Shown: positions 18,730-28,098 of the stretch, in pieces
Layout of the letters: every line of letters starts with the position of its first letter
Numbering within the stretch: the stretch's first letter is position 1
Assembly (NCBI GenBank): GCA_963725215.1
Contig: CAVRXQ010000006.1
Location: 62,001-126,000, forward strand
DNA length: 64,000 bases
Reading direction: 5' to 3'
Source: CAVRXQ01 sp963725215
Lineage (GTDB): Bacteria; Actinomycetota; Acidimicrobiia; Acidimicrobiales; Bog-793
The notes under the pieces: model-generated
Database searches by the model: none
The model's input: only the letters and a program-made list of their open reading frames with translations
Told to the model about the DNA's origin: nothing
Program-made: the position numbers and the translations under genes

Positions 18730-19238
18730 ACGAGGAGCGCCGTCGTGGCGACCCTCAGCGCAACGTTCGGCTCGTTCTCGTCATCGCGTGCGCCGCGGCG
18801 GTGCTCATCGTCGATCAGGTGGCGAAGAGCTTCGCGGTCCACGACCTCGCCAACGGACCGATGAGCGTCGTCGGGCCTTTGTCGTTCCAACTCTCGTACA
18901 ACACGGGCGCCGCGTTTTCGATTGGTGCGGGACTCACGCTGCCGATCATCGTCATCGCGTTCGTTCTTGTCCTGTTGCTGGCTTGGTTCGCCAGGGGGAC
19001 GCCGTCGACGCTTGCGGCGGCCGCGACGGGGACGATCCTCGGGGGTGCGCTCGGCAATTTGGCGGATCGGCTGTTCCGGGGTCATTCGGGAGCGGTCGTC
19101 GACTTCATCCACCTGGGCTTCTGGCCGACCTTCAACGTCGCGGACGCCTCGATCGTGATCGGGACGATCGCCTTGTTGATCGAGATCGTCCGCGGGTCGC
19201 GCCGAGGATCACCGCGCGTTCGTCAGGATCGCCCGTGA
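18690..19238 (+). CDS. lspA: lipoprotein signal peptidase LspA
   Basis: Membrane aspartyl protease (signal peptidase II), 182 aa, which removes signal peptides from diacylated prolipoproteins. Four hydrophobic segments are visible. The catalytic aspartates are in GALGNLADR and FNVADASI, and NTGAAFS is also conserved. The start overlaps the previous gene by 40 bases (GTG 18690, or GTG 18699); no other start lies before the first membrane segment. It is coupled to rluD by GTGA. Confidence 0.93.
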   Translation: MHRVQERGTVSPLNEERRRGDPQRNVRLVLVIACAAAVLIVDQVAKSFAVHDLANGPMSVVGPLSFQLSYNTGAAFSIGAGLTLPIIVIAFVLVLLLAWFARGTPSTLAAAATGTILGGALGNLADRLFRGHSGAVVDFIHLGFWPTFNVADASIVIGTIALLIEIVRGSRRGSPRVRQDRP

Positions 19239-20227
19239 GCGAACACACCATCGGGCGCTTCGAGGTCCCGCGTACCCTGGGCGGCGAGCGCATCGACCGG
19301 GTGCTCTCGCTCGCGTCCGGGTGTTCGCGCAGAGAGTCTTCGGCGATGATCGCTGAGAGAGAAGTCCGCGTCGACGGGCGAGTCGTCACTTCACGCCACG
19401 AACACGTCGTCGCGGGCACGTTGCTCGAGTACCCGGCCGGGCGGGAGGAATCACATCCGCGCCGCGTCGATCCTGAGCCGGTGCGATTCGGAGTCGTCTA
19501 CGAAGACGACGAGATCGTCGTCGTAGACAAGCCCGCCGGTCTCGTCGTCCATCCCGGTTCGGGAATCGAGGGCGGGACCCTCGTCGCGGGGCTGGTGGCG
19601 CGCTACCCGGAGATCGCAGCGGTCAAAGGAGACGACCCCGATGCAGACATGCGACCTGGAATCGTCCATCGATTGGACAAGGATACGTCGGGTCTCCTCG
19701 TCGTCGCGAGGACCGACGCCGCGCGCCTCGCGCTCAGCGAACAGCTGTCCACGCGCGAGATGGGTCGCGCGTATACCGCGCTCGCGCTGGGGAGTTTCGA
19801 CGAGGACGAGGGATCGATCGACGCCCCGGTCGGGAGATCGCTGGCCGACCGCACGAAGATGGCAGTCCTCGACGAAGGTCGTCCGGCACGCACCCACTAT
19901 CGGGTCGTTCGTCGCTACAACGATCCGTTCGCGATGACCTTGCTCGATGTCTCGCTCGAGACCGGCCGCACGCATCAGATCCGGGTACACCTCGCGGCGA
20001 TCGGACGCCCGATAGCCGGTGACACGCGATACAAAGGTGCGCGTTCCAAAGAGACGAGACGCCAACTCGGACTGGCGCGTCCGTTCCTCCACGCGGCGAA
20101 ACTTCGACTCGTTCACCCCGCGAGCAAAGAAGAGATGGAGTTTTCCTCGCCGTTACCGCCAGACCTCGAAGCGGTCCTCGCACGCCTTGATACCGACGCG
20201 GCAAGGAGGGTCAGGCCGCGGGGTTGA
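19235..20227 (+). CDS. rluD: 23S rRNA pseudouridine synthase, RluD type
   Basis: 330 aa. An N-terminal S4 RNA-binding domain (about residues 14-75) is followed by the pseudouridine synthase domain with the catalytic-aspartate motif GIVHRLDKDTSGLL and GRTHQIRVH. The family modifies helix 69 of 23S rRNA; the exact target uridines cannot be told from sequence. The lspA-rluD pairing is widely conserved. GTG 19235 overlaps the lspA stop. Its 3' end overlaps the convergent sigma-factor gene by 17 bases. Confidence 0.92.
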   Translation: MSEHTIGRFEVPRTLGGERIDRVLSLASGCSRRESSAMIAEREVRVDGRVVTSRHEHVVAGTLLEYPAGREESHPRRVDPEPVRFGVVYEDDEIVVVDKPAGLVVHPGSGIEGGTLVAGLVARYPEIAAVKGDDPDADMRPGIVHRLDKDTSGLLVVARTDAARLALSEQLSTREMGRAYTALALGSFDEDEGSIDAPVGRSLADRTKMAVLDEGRPARTHYRVVRRYNDPFAMTLLDVSLETGRTHQIRVHLAAIGRPIAGDTRYKGARSKETRRQLGLARPFLHAAKLRLVHPASKEEMEFSSPLPPDLEAVLARLDTDAARRVRPRG

Positions 20228-21083
20228 GCGAGCTCACCTCGGGCTGTTCGGAGAGCTGGCGCAGCGCGGAGCTCTCGAGGCTGCGGACGCGCCGCACACC
20301 TATCCCGAGGGACTTGGCGGTCGTTTCCAACGACGCTGGTGGTTGACCGTCGAGACCGAAGCGCAAGCGCAAGACGTCGCGCTCGAGTTCGGGCAGCCGT
20401 CCGATCGCCTCCTCAAGTCCTTCGAGCGAGACGCGCTCGGCGACTTCGGAATCGATCGGGTCCTCGTCCGTCGAGAGCACATCGCCGAGCGTCGCAGTGG
20501 CGTCCGCGGTAAGCGGCTGGTCGAGGCTCGCGACGACCCTCGGCAACTGGCGCTCGAGGGGCTCGCCGGCCCGCTCTGCAGCGTTCTCCGCCGCGACCGC
20601 GTCCTCAGGGAGGCGGATCGCCCGCCCCTTCGACTGGACGGCGCGCTGCAGCGACTGACGGATCCACCAAGTGGCATAGGTCGAGAACTTGAATCCCCGT
20701 CGCCAATCGAACTTCTCGACGGCGCGCATCAACCCGAACGTCCCTTCTTGGACGAGGTCGATGAGGTCGACGCCACGACCCTGGTAGCGACGGGCCCAGT
20801 GGACGACCAGGCGGAGGTTGCCGGCGATCATCTCGTTCTTCGCCTGCTCATCACCTTGGTCGATTCTCTGCGCGAGCGCGACCTGCTCCGCCGCGGTCAG
20901 CAGCGGGTAACGGCCGATGTCATCGAGCATCAACCGCATGAGGTCGGGACCTCCGGACTTCTGCTCGATCGGTTCGTCGATGGTCTTGGTGGGGATGGCT
21001 GTTCTTCCTTTCGCGCTCTCGCGCCTCGTGCGCCGCCTCGTGAACCGGCGCACCTTTACTAACGTCACACCGGCGCAGTCCAT
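20211..21083 (-). CDS. group 2 RNA polymerase sigma-70 factor
   Basis: About 290 aa. Region 1.2-like (LMRLMLDDIGRYPLLTAAEQ), region 2 (NLRLVVHWARRY, FDWRRGFKFSTYATWWIRQ), region 3 and region 4 (LPELERDVLRLRFGL) are all present, but region 1.1 is absent. This is the layout of a non-essential RpoD paralogue (SigB/HrdD-like). The start is uncertain: ATG 21083 leaves about 50 bases to the divergent phosphatase gene, while in-frame ATG 21131 or the codon at 21173 would leave almost none or overlap. Confidence 0.9.
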   Translation of the reverse strand: MDCAGVTLVKVRRFTRRRTRRESAKGRTAIPTKTIDEPIEQKSGGPDLMRLMLDDIGRYPLLTAAEQVALAQRIDQGDEQAKNEMIAGNLRLVVHWARRYQGRGVDLIDLVQEGTFGLMRAVEKFDWRRGFKFSTYATWWIRQSLQRAVQSKGRAIRLPEDAVAAENAAERAGEPLERQLPRVVASLDQPLTADATATLGDVLSTDEDPIDSEVAERVSLEGLEEAIGRLPELERDVLRLRFGLDGQPPASLETTAKSLGIGVRRVRSLESSALRQLSEQPEVSSLNPAA

Positions 21084-21136
21084 TCCGGCTGCGTCGCCAT
21101 TTTCCCAGCCAGGTGTGACACCTGTCCCCATTAGAG

Positions 21137-21736
21137 GTGAACGTCCTGTTAAGCGAGCGAGTCGTCGCCTCACGCCTCGTGCTGGTGCGACACGCCTCGA
21201 CCGAGTGGAGCAGGGCGGGCCGGCATACCGGACGCACCGACCTGCCCCTCGACGAAGCCGGTCGGGAGGGGGCTCGTGAGCTTAGACGTCGACTGGCGCC
21301 GCTCGAGGCCGTCGCCGTCTACTCGAGCCCACTAAAGCGCGCCCTCGAGACCTGCGAGATCGCGGGCTTCGCCGGCAGGGTCGAGGTCACCGAGGACCTC
21401 ATGGAATGGGATTACGGCGACTACGAGGGCAAAACGACATCGGAGATCTGGGAGTCGAGACCGCATTGGGAGCTCTTCGCGGACGGTTGTCCGAACGGAG
21501 AAACGGCCGCTGACGTGGGCGCTCGCATCGACCTCTTCCTCGACCAGATCGCCACCGCCCCGGAGGGACACGGGGACATCGTCTGTTTCGCGCACGGACA
21601 CCTGCTGCGGGTGCTGACGGCGCGGTGGGTGCGGCTGTGGCCGGAAGAAGGGCGAAGATTCCTGCTCGACGCCGGCCATCTCGGCATTTTGGGGTACGAG
21701 CGCGAGACGCGAGTCGTCGCGGCCTGGAACGCGTGA
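21137..21736 (+). CDS. histidine phosphatase family protein (phosphoglycerate-mutase-like)
   Basis: 199 aa. The catalytic RHG motif appears as LVRHASTEWS (RHA instead of RHG), with SSPLKRALET, EWDYGDYEG and FAHGHLLRVL supplying the second histidine. Members dephosphorylate small phosphorylated substrates; the substrate is unknown here. GTG 21137 is the first start after the divergent sigma gene. Confidence 0.87.
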   Translation: MNVLLSERVVASRLVLVRHASTEWSRAGRHTGRTDLPLDEAGREGARELRRRLAPLEAVAVYSSPLKRALETCEIAGFAGRVEVTEDLMEWDYGDYEGKTTSEIWESRPHWELFADGCPNGETAADVGARIDLFLDQIATAPEGHGDIVCFAHGHLLRVLTARWVRLWPEEGRRFLLDAGHLGILGYERETRVVAAWNA

Positions 21737-22067
21737 AGCGATCCGCGTCGTTGCTCAGCTCATAACGAAACCCTCACAGCCGTCGCACCACTCACCGCCC
21801 ACAAGGCGTATCGTCGCTGGTCAGGTGCGCGATCTTGCGCGCCCAGGGGTTCCGCGTCCCCAGAGCCGGGTGGCGACGAAGACCTCGCCAGAATTTGGCT
21901 TCGAAACTCCCAGCTCACGGCCCGATCAGCGAATCTGGCCATCGTGTCGTGCCTGGAAATCGCGCGGTCTCACGAGCTACACCTAGTCGGCGACGGTCGC
22001 GGCTTTTACGCGCTCGTCGACCCGTCGCATCGCGGCGGGCAAACACACGCACAGATCGGAGCAAACG
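21737..22067 (+). other. intergenic region, no gene seen
   Basis: About 330 bases between the phosphatase gene and the secreted repeat protein. Short open frames are present on both strands, but none has a convincing start, RBS or family resemblance. It presumably holds the promoter and leader of the secreted protein gene. Confidence 0.4.
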
Positions 22068-24335
22068 ATGCACCTCGTTCAGGGGAGAGAACCTCGTGCA
22101 AGAACCGCGCGCTGGCGGATCCGGCTCTCCGCCGTCGCCGCCGCGGCGATCGGCCTCGCAATGGCCGCGGTCGCGATCGCGCCGGCGTCGAGCACCGCGG
22201 CAAGCACGGTCGGCTGGTCGCTCGCTGCGACGTCGACTCCGGGCGAAGCACCGCTGCCAGCGGCAAATGCCTCGGGTCACGGACCCGCGACGGATCCGGC
22301 AGTCAACGAGAGCGGTGTCGTCTGTAGTTCGACGAGTTTTTGCGTCGCGGTCGGTTCGTACATGGACTCTGGAGGCGCGAGCCAGCAAGACGGACTGATC
22401 GACACGATGTCGTCCGGCGCATGGTCGGCGACCGTCGCCCCTGAGCCATCGACGAACTCAGCTGGCGTCGGACCGGGGACAGACGCCGACACACATCAGT
22501 TTGCGAACCTCGAGTCGGTCGCGTGCCCGACGGACGGGACGTGTTTCGCTGTCGGCCAGTACAAGGACACGAACGACCTCACCAACGGGCTGATCGACAC
22601 GCTTTCCAACGGGACGTGGTCCGCTTCCGCGGCGCCCGAGCCCACGACGAACGGCTTCGGCACGGGGCCTGGAACCGACGCCGCGGGAAAGCAGTCCGCG
22701 AACCTCGAGGCGATCTCTTGTCCCACCGCGACGAGCTGTGTCGCGGTCGGCACCTACGAAGACGCGGACGGCAACACCTTCGGCCTGATCGAGACGTATT
22801 CATCGGGGTCATGGACTGCGGCCGCGGCGCCAGAGCCTTCATCTGACCCCGTGTCGGCGGGGCCGGGCAACACCTCTTTAGGCGCCGGGACGGCGACCCT
22901 CGACGCGATCTCTTGTCCCATCTCGACGAGCTGTGTCGCGGCCGGCCAGTACAAAGACGCGGACGGCAACGAGATCGCTCTCGCCGAGCAACTCGCGAAC
23001 GGTGGATGGGTGCCGACCGCGGCATCTGAACCGGCGACGAATCCTCTCGGCACCGGGCCGGGATACACGACGACCGGCGGCGGACGCGCGAACTTCAACG
23101 CCGTCGCGTGTCCCGCTGCGGGAACGTGCGAGGCGGTCGGCAACTACAACGACACGAACCACAATCGCTACGGGCTTGTCGACTCGCTGGCGAACTCGGC
23201 GTGGACGCCTAGTGCCGCCGCCGAACCCTCGACGAACGCGTCAGGGGTGGGCCCGGGAACCGACGCTGACACGAACGGCTTTTCGAACTTGTTGTCGGTG
23301 TCGTGCGTCACGTCGACCTTCTGTGTCGCCGTCGGTGGCTACGACGACGCGAACGGCCACGAATACGGCCTCGTTGACACCGGTTCGGGTACCTCGTTCT
23401 CCGCGTCGGCGGCTCCTGAGCCGGCCATCGCGGGGACTGATTCGAACTTCGCCGGAGCAGAGCTGGAATCGGTCGCCTGCCCGACGACCCAGGCGTGCGC
23501 GGCGGTCGGGTACTTCATGGACGCGACCGGACCGGCGGGCTATCGCTACACGCTGGCAGACAACTTGATCGGTTCGACCTGGACGAGCGCAACAGGCCCC
23601 GAGCCCTCGAACGCCGGAACGGACACCGACCTCGACCAGCACGCCATCGCGGCCGAGGTCGGCTGCACCGATGACGGCATGTGCATCCTCGCCGGCTCGT
23701 ACAAGGACTCGAGCGGGGACACGAACGGCTTGCTCGACACGTACCTCCCCGCGGCGCCGGTCGTTTCGCGCATCTCGCCTCGAGTTGGTGAGCTCGCGCG
23801 GCCGGAAAATATCTCCGGCAGCGGCTTCTATCCAGGAAGCGAGGTCTACTTCGGTCGTGTCCGCGCAACGTCGGTCACCTACGTCTCGCCAACGCTCATT
23901 CGGGCGATCACCCCGGCGTTCCACCTCGACGTGCAGATCGAAGTGACGAACGCCGGCGGACGCTCGGCGGACTCGTCGCTCAACAAGTTCGTATATGAGT
24001 CACCCGTGCACTTCTCGGCGGTGGGCGAGGTCTTCGGCGCGAGCGGCGTCCTGTTTACCTGGCACTGCGACAAGTTCACGGCTTGCCATCTGCGCGCCTG
24101 GCTGCAAGTCACGATCCGGTCGCACAGGACTGGTAAGGAGAGCCGCGGCACGTTCGCGCTGAGGAAGATGTCGATCGGTGCCGGGAAGACGCACCGCATC
24201 CAGCTACTGCTGACCGGGTTCGGCAAGGCGGTCGTGAGCCACTTCGGCAGCTACAGCATCGTGCGGGCGTCCATTCTCGCGGTGACCCCGGGCAACGTCC
24301 ACAACGTGCACAACGTGGTCATCCGTCGGCCGTAG
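22068..24335 (+). CDS. large secreted repeat protein with IPT/TIG domain
   Basis: 755 aa, extracellular. A signal peptide occupies residues 1-45 (basic start, alanine-rich core ending near SSTAAS). Then come about eight degenerate repeats of 55-70 residues built on C-P-x-x-x-x-C-x-A-V-G, Y-x-D-x-x-G and GLIDTLSNGTWSASAAPEPS, each with a cysteine pair, probably the blades of a propeller-like fold. Around residues 560-645 is an IPT/TIG immunoglobulin-like domain (SRISPRVGELARPENISGSG), followed by a C-terminal region with two more cysteines. No LPxTG motif is seen. Role unknown; adhesion or surface exposure is inferred. A strong hairpin follows the stop. Confidence 0.8.
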   Translation: MHLVQGREPRARTARWRIRLSAVAAAAIGLAMAAVAIAPASSTAASTVGWSLAATSTPGEAPLPAANASGHGPATDPAVNESGVVCSSTSFCVAVGSYMDSGGASQQDGLIDTMSSGAWSATVAPEPSTNSAGVGPGTDADTHQFANLESVACPTDGTCFAVGQYKDTNDLTNGLIDTLSNGTWSASAAPEPTTNGFGTGPGTDAAGKQSANLEAISCPTATSCVAVGTYEDADGNTFGLIETYSSGSWTAAAAPEPSSDPVSAGPGNTSLGAGTATLDAISCPISTSCVAAGQYKDADGNEIALAEQLANGGWVPTAASEPATNPLGTGPGYTTTGGGRANFNAVACPAAGTCEAVGNYNDTNHNRYGLVDSLANSAWTPSAAAEPSTNASGVGPGTDADTNGFSNLLSVSCVTSTFCVAVGGYDDANGHEYGLVDTGSGTSFSASAAPEPAIAGTDSNFAGAELESVACPTTQACAAVGYFMDATGPAGYRYTLADNLIGSTWTSATGPEPSNAGTDTDLDQHAIAAEVGCTDDGMCILAGSYKDSSGDTNGLLDTYLPAAPVVSRISPRVGELARPENISGSGFYPGSEVYFGRVRATSVTYVSPTLIRAITPAFHLDVQIEVTNAGGRSADSSLNKFVYESPVHFSAVGEVFGASGVLFTWHCDKFTACHLRAWLQVTIRSHRTGKESRGTFALRKMSIGAGKTHRIQLLLTGFGKAVVSHFGSYSIVRASILAVTPGNVHNVHNVVIRRP

Positions 24336-24349
24336 TACTGCGATAGGAA

Positions 24350-24396
24350 AAGGTGCGCGCCATCGGAGGCGACAGCCATCCGCCGGCGCGCACCTT
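24350..24396. terminator. bidirectional hairpin terminator
   Basis: A perfect 12-bp inverted repeat, AAGGTGCGCGCC ... GGCGCGCACCTT, with an inner CGGA/TCCG stem in the loop. It lies between the convergent secreted-protein and Rrf2 genes and is flanked by AAAA on the left and by TT on the right, so it can serve both directions. Confidence 0.75.
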
Positions 24397-24401
24397 CGCG
24401 C

Positions 24402-24842
24402 TCAGACCTGCTCGGTGAATGTCCCCGACCGGGCGCGCTCGACCATCTCGGAGAGCACGTAGGAATCGAGGTGCTTGCGCATCGATCCGGAGAGGTCCTC
24501 CCACACGTCGAGCAAGACACACTGGCCCTCGTGTTCACACGCCCCGTTCTCGTGCGGCCGACCGAACGAGCCGACCGCGATCGGCCCGTCGACGGCGGAG
24601 ACGATCTCACCGAGGGTGATCTGTTTTGGCGAGCGGGCGAGCACATAGCCACCGCCGACACCGCGTTTCGAACGGACGAGCCCGGCGCCTTTCAGCGCCA
24701 GCAGGATCTGCTCCAAGTACGGCTGGGGGAGTCCGGTGCGCTCGGCAAGGTCGCGGACTGACGTCGGGCTCTCGCCGTCGTCGTGGAGCGCGAGCGACAA
24801 AAGCGCCCGACAGGCGTAGTCGCCGCGCGTGGAGACGCGCAC
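24402..24842 (-). CDS. Rrf2 family transcriptional regulator
   Basis: 146 aa from GTG 24842. Winged helix with STRGDYACRALLSLALH, LAERTGLPQPYLEQIL and KGAGLVRSKRGVGGGY, the classic Rrf2 signature. The later sensor region has GACEHEGQC, i.e. two cysteines in the area where IscR/NsrR use three to bind an Fe-S cluster, so redox or NO/iron sensing is possible but incomplete. It is divergent from the alkaline-phosphatase-like gene with only about 33 bases between, making that operon a likely target. Confidence 0.88.
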   Translation of the reverse strand: MRVSTRGDYACRALLSLALHDDGESPTSVRDLAERTGLPQPYLEQILLALKGAGLVRSKRGVGGGYVLARSPKQITLGEIVSAVDGPIAVGSFGRPHENGACEHEGQCVLLDVWEDLSGSMRKHLDSYVLSEMVERARSGTFTEQV

Positions 24843-24875
24843 GCTCCCATCGTAGGACCGCCACGACCTGCACCT

Positions 24876-26057
24876 ATGCTCCTTTTCGTGAGCAGAATCA
24901 CCGGCACTGACGAGGTGATGTCGCCCGCCGGCGATCACAAGGGCGACGACTCCTTCCTCGTTCCCGACTATGGAGGGCGGTGCCTGACCGAGCTTGTTCC
25001 GACGCTTATGCGTCTCGACGAGCTGAAAGTGCGCGCAGCGCTGCCGGACTGGGTTCCTCCGTCTGTCGCCGAAGCGTCGAAGATCGTGCTCTTGATCCTC
25101 GACGGGCTCGGCGCGGCGCAGCTCGCCGAACGAAAGGTGGTCGCGCCGACGATGTCGGCGATGGCGTACTCCACGTTGACCTCGGTCGCCCCGACGACGA
25201 CCGCCTCGGCCCTCACCTCGATCGTCACCGGGAGGACGCCCGCCGAGCACGGCGTTGTCGGCTATCGCGTCCGCGTCGGTGGCGAGGTGCTGAACGTGCT
25301 GCGCTGGACGACGCCGTCGGGTGACGCCCGCAACGAGGTGCGCCCGCGCGCCTTCCAGCAGTTCCCACCCTTCCTCGGAAGAAGGGTGCCCGTCGTCTCG
25401 AAGGCCGAGTTTGCCCGCACCGGCTTTACCGAAGCCCACCTGTCCGGCGCGGACCTGTTGGGCTATCGCCTCTCGTCGACGCTTCCCGTGCTGATCTCCG
25501 AGGCGCTCGATCGCGGCGCACCCTTCGTTTACGCCTACTACGACGGCATCGACACGATCGCGCACATGACCGGACTCGGCGCGTACTACGACGCCGAGTT
25601 GCACGCGACCGACGGCCTAGTCGAAGACATCGTCGACCGTCTCCCGAAAGATGCGGCGCTCGTCGTTTCGGCGGACCACGGACAGGTCGAGGTCAACGCG
25701 GCTCCGATCGGCATCGGCGACGAAGTGATGGCGGACGTCGACGGCTTGTCGGGCGAGGGTCGGTTCCGCTGGTTGCACGCGCGTCATGGCGCCGCAGATC
25801 GGGTCGCCGAGATTGCCGCGCAGCGATTGGGCGATCTCTGTTGGGTGCGCACGCTCGACGAGCTCGTCGACGCAGGGATCTTCGGGGGGAGTCTTCCCGA
25901 TGCTTTCCGACGGCGCCTTGGCGACGTCGCGCTAATGGCGCGCGCGCCGGTGTCGTTCTTCGACCCGGCCGATCCCGCCGACGCGCACCTCGTCGGCCGT
26001 CACGGATCGCTGACCAAAGAGGAGCTGTTGGTGCCGTTGCTCGGGGTAGCGAAGTGA
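24876..26057 (+). CDS. alkaline phosphatase superfamily hydrolase (nucleotide pyrophosphatase-like)
   Basis: 393 aa. Metal-binding motifs of the type I phosphodiesterase/nucleotide pyrophosphatase family are visible: LLILDGLGAAQL (Asp), SVAPTTTASALTSIVTG (nucleophile Thr region), YYDGIDTIAHMTG (Asp/His), VVSADHGQVEV (Asp-His) and a late HARHG. The substrate is unknown. Starts at ATG 24876 or GTG 24888 are both possible; TATGCT just before GTG 24888 could be a -10 box of a leaderless mRNA. It is coupled to the next gene by GTGA. Confidence 0.83.
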   Translation: MLLFVSRITGTDEVMSPAGDHKGDDSFLVPDYGGRCLTELVPTLMRLDELKVRAALPDWVPPSVAEASKIVLLILDGLGAAQLAERKVVAPTMSAMAYSTLTSVAPTTTASALTSIVTGRTPAEHGVVGYRVRVGGEVLNVLRWTTPSGDARNEVRPRAFQQFPPFLGRRVPVVSKAEFARTGFTEAHLSGADLLGYRLSSTLPVLISEALDRGAPFVYAYYDGIDTIAHMTGLGAYYDAELHATDGLVEDIVDRLPKDAALVVSADHGQVEVNAAPIGIGDEVMADVDGLSGEGRFRWLHARHGAADRVAEIAAQRLGDLCWVRTLDELVDAGIFGGSLPDAFRRRLGDVALMARAPVSFFDPADPADAHLVGRHGSLTKEELLVPLLGVAK

Positions 26058-26605
26058 GGATCTACACGCGCCGCGGCGACGACGGGACCACGGCGCTTCG
26101 CGCCGGCGGCCGCGTCGGAAAGGACACCGCGCGCGTCGAAGCCCTCGGCTCGATCGACGAAGCCCAAGCCGTACTCGGCGTCGCGCGGGCGGCGTGCGCG
26201 GACTTGGGAGAGATCCCGGGAGTCCTCATCGGCGTCGAGCGCGATCTGTGGGTGTTGATGGCCGAGGTGGCGACGGATCCCGATCATCTCCGGCGACTCG
26301 AGCCCGGGGTCAGCGAAGTGACGACCGAGATGGTGGAGCGCTTGGAGTCGCTGATCGACGCGCATTCGCAAGCGACCAGCGAGATCACGGATTTCACGGT
26401 GCCGGGAGAAGAACCGTTATCCGCCGCGCTTGAGGTTGCGCGGACGGTCGTCCGCCGCGCTGAACGGAGGTTGGTCGCGGTGGAGCTGAAGCCCGAGAGT
26501 TCCGCGCCGGCATACTTGAATCGCCTCTCGGACCTTTGCTGGACGCTCGCCCGGGCAGTCGAACACGATCATCGATTCGCGAAAGACGAGGGAGGCAGCA
26601 AGTGA
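26054..26605 (+). CDS. PduO-type cob(I)alamin adenosyltransferase
   Basis: 183 aa. Transfers the adenosyl group of ATP to cob(I)alamin. IYTRRGDDGTT is the ATP-binding N-terminal motif; RTVVRRAERRLVAVE and YLNRLSDLCWTLAR carry the conserved Arg/Asp/Asn residues of the five-helix bundle. GTG 26054 overlaps the upstream stop and the end overlaps the aminopeptidase start, so the genes are co-translated. Confidence 0.92.
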   Translation: MRIYTRRGDDGTTALRAGGRVGKDTARVEALGSIDEAQAVLGVARAACADLGEIPGVLIGVERDLWVLMAEVATDPDHLRRLEPGVSEVTTEMVERLESLIDAHSQATSEITDFTVPGEEPLSAALEVARTVVRRAERRLVAVELKPESSAPAYLNRLSDLCWTLARAVEHDHRFAKDEGGSK

Positions 26606-28098
26606 CGTTGGCGCTCGTGCAGGGGAGCGGCTCCGAAGACGGGATCACCAGAGCCCGCCCGGTGTTCGCGGGTCTCGTCGACCTTGGCGGGTCATCGGAT
26701 CCGGACGCCGTCGTGCTCGAGGCGCAGGGCTGCAAAGGCGATTTAGGCGAGTGCGGGGTCGTCCCCGACGGCGACGCTTCGATTGCCTTCGTCGTCGGTC
26801 TTGGGCCGAAGGACGAGCTTGACGCGGAAGCATGCCGGCGCGCCGGAGCGACACTCGCCCGGGCGACGAAGAACGTGGACGAGGTGACGGTCGATCTGCG
26901 TGGTGTAGAACGCGATGGGCTCTCGGCGACCGACGCGATCTGCGCGTTCGGAGAGGGTGCGGCCTTGGGCGCGTACCGATTCAACGGACGTCAGAATCGC
27001 TCTAACGACACAGCGAAGCTGGCGCGTCTTGTCCTCGTCGGTCCGGACGATCGCTCAACGGCCAAGGCGATCTCTCGCGCGTCGGCCCGAGCGGAGGCGG
27101 TCAGCCTGGCGCGCGACCTCGTCAACGCGCCCGCCGTTGATAAGACCCCGACGCGTTTTGCCGAGATCGCCACCGAGGTCGGGTCGCGCGAGGGACTTTC
27201 GGTCACCATCTACGAAGAGGCGCAAATCCGCGAGATGGGACTCGGCGGCTTGTGGGCGGTGGCGAAGGGATCGGCCGAACCGCCTCGTCTCGTGCGGATC
27301 GAATACACCCCAGAAAATCCCCTCACGACGGTCGCGCTCGTCGGCAAGGGGATCACGTTCGACTCGGGCGGGATTTCATTGAAGCCGCTCGCCTCGTTGT
27401 TCACGATGAAAGATGACTGTGGCGGCGCGGCGGCGGTCCTCGGCGCGATGTCCGCGTGTCGCGCACACGACGTGCGGGTGAAGGTGGTGGGGTTCCTGCC
27501 CTTGACCGAGAACATGCCGGGAGGTCGCGCGCAGAAGCCCGGTGACGTCTTCACCGCCCGCAACGGCAAGACCGTCGAGGTGCTGAACACCGACGCCGAA
27601 GGTCGCCTCGTGCTCTCCGATGCGCTCAGCCTGGCGGCGGAAGAGGCTCCCGACGCGATCGTCGACATCGCGACGCTGACCGGCCCGATCATCGTCGCGC
27701 TCGGCAGGCAGCTCGCCGGGTTGATGGGTAACGACTCGCGCATCGTCGATGCCGTCCAGCGCGCGGCCGCTGTTGCTGGGGAGCCGGTCTGGCACCTCCC
27801 GTTACCGGCGGCGTATCGCAAGCTGCTCGAGACCGACGTCGCCGACTTGAAGAACATCGGGCCGATCGGAGAGGGTGGCTCGCTCGTCGCCGGCCTCGTG
27901 TTGGAGGAGTTCGTCGGCGACGTCCCTTGGGCACACCTCGACATCGCCGGTGTGGCGTGGACCGACCAGTCGCGCGGCTATCTGCAAAAGGGCGGCACCG
28001 GATTCGGTGTGCGCACCCTCATCGAGCTGCTCGAGCATTACGAGCCGATCGGCGACAAGTCGGAGGCGAATCCGAAGGGGAGAAAGGTGATCCGATGA
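26602..28098 (+). CDS. pepA: leucyl aminopeptidase (M17 family)
   Basis: 498 aa cytosolic metallo-aminopeptidase. The C-terminal catalytic domain contains VGKGITFDSGGISLKP, DDCGGAAAVLG, the family signature NTDAEGRLVLSDAL and TLTGPIIVALG, which supply the two-metal site and the catalytic Lys/Arg. The N-terminal domain (1-170) is variable, as in the family. GTG 26602 overlaps the adenosyltransferase stop; ppgK follows after a 4-base overlap. Confidence 0.93.
   Translation: MTLALVQGSGSEDGITRARPVFAGLVDLGGSSDPDAVVLEAQGCKGDLGECGVVPDGDASIAFVVGLGPKDELDAEACRRAGATLARATKNVDEVTVDLRGVERDGLSATDAICAFGEGAALGAYRFNGRQNRSNDTAKLARLVLVGPDDRSTAKAISRASARAEAVSLARDLVNAPAVDKTPTRFAEIATEVGSREGLSVTIYEEAQIREMGLGGLWAVAKGSAEPPRLVRIEYTPENPLTTVALVGKGITFDSGGISLKPLASLFTMKDDCGGAAAVLGAMSACRAHDVRVKVVGFLPLTENMPGGRAQKPGDVFTARNGKTVEVLNTDAEGRLVLSDALSLAAEEAPDAIVDIATLTGPIIVALGRQLAGLMGNDSRIVDAVQRAAAVAGEPVWHLPLPAAYRKLLETDVADLKNIGPIGEGGSLVAGLVLEEFVGDVPWAHLDIAGVAWTDQSRGYLQKGGTGFGVRTLIELLEHYEPIGDKSEANPKGRKVIR

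Noticed and set aside
24843..25604. Long reverse open frame extending the Rrf2 gene to 400 residues
   Set aside because: The extension lies opposite the phosphodiesterase-like gene; the Rrf2 domain starts cleanly at GTG 24842.
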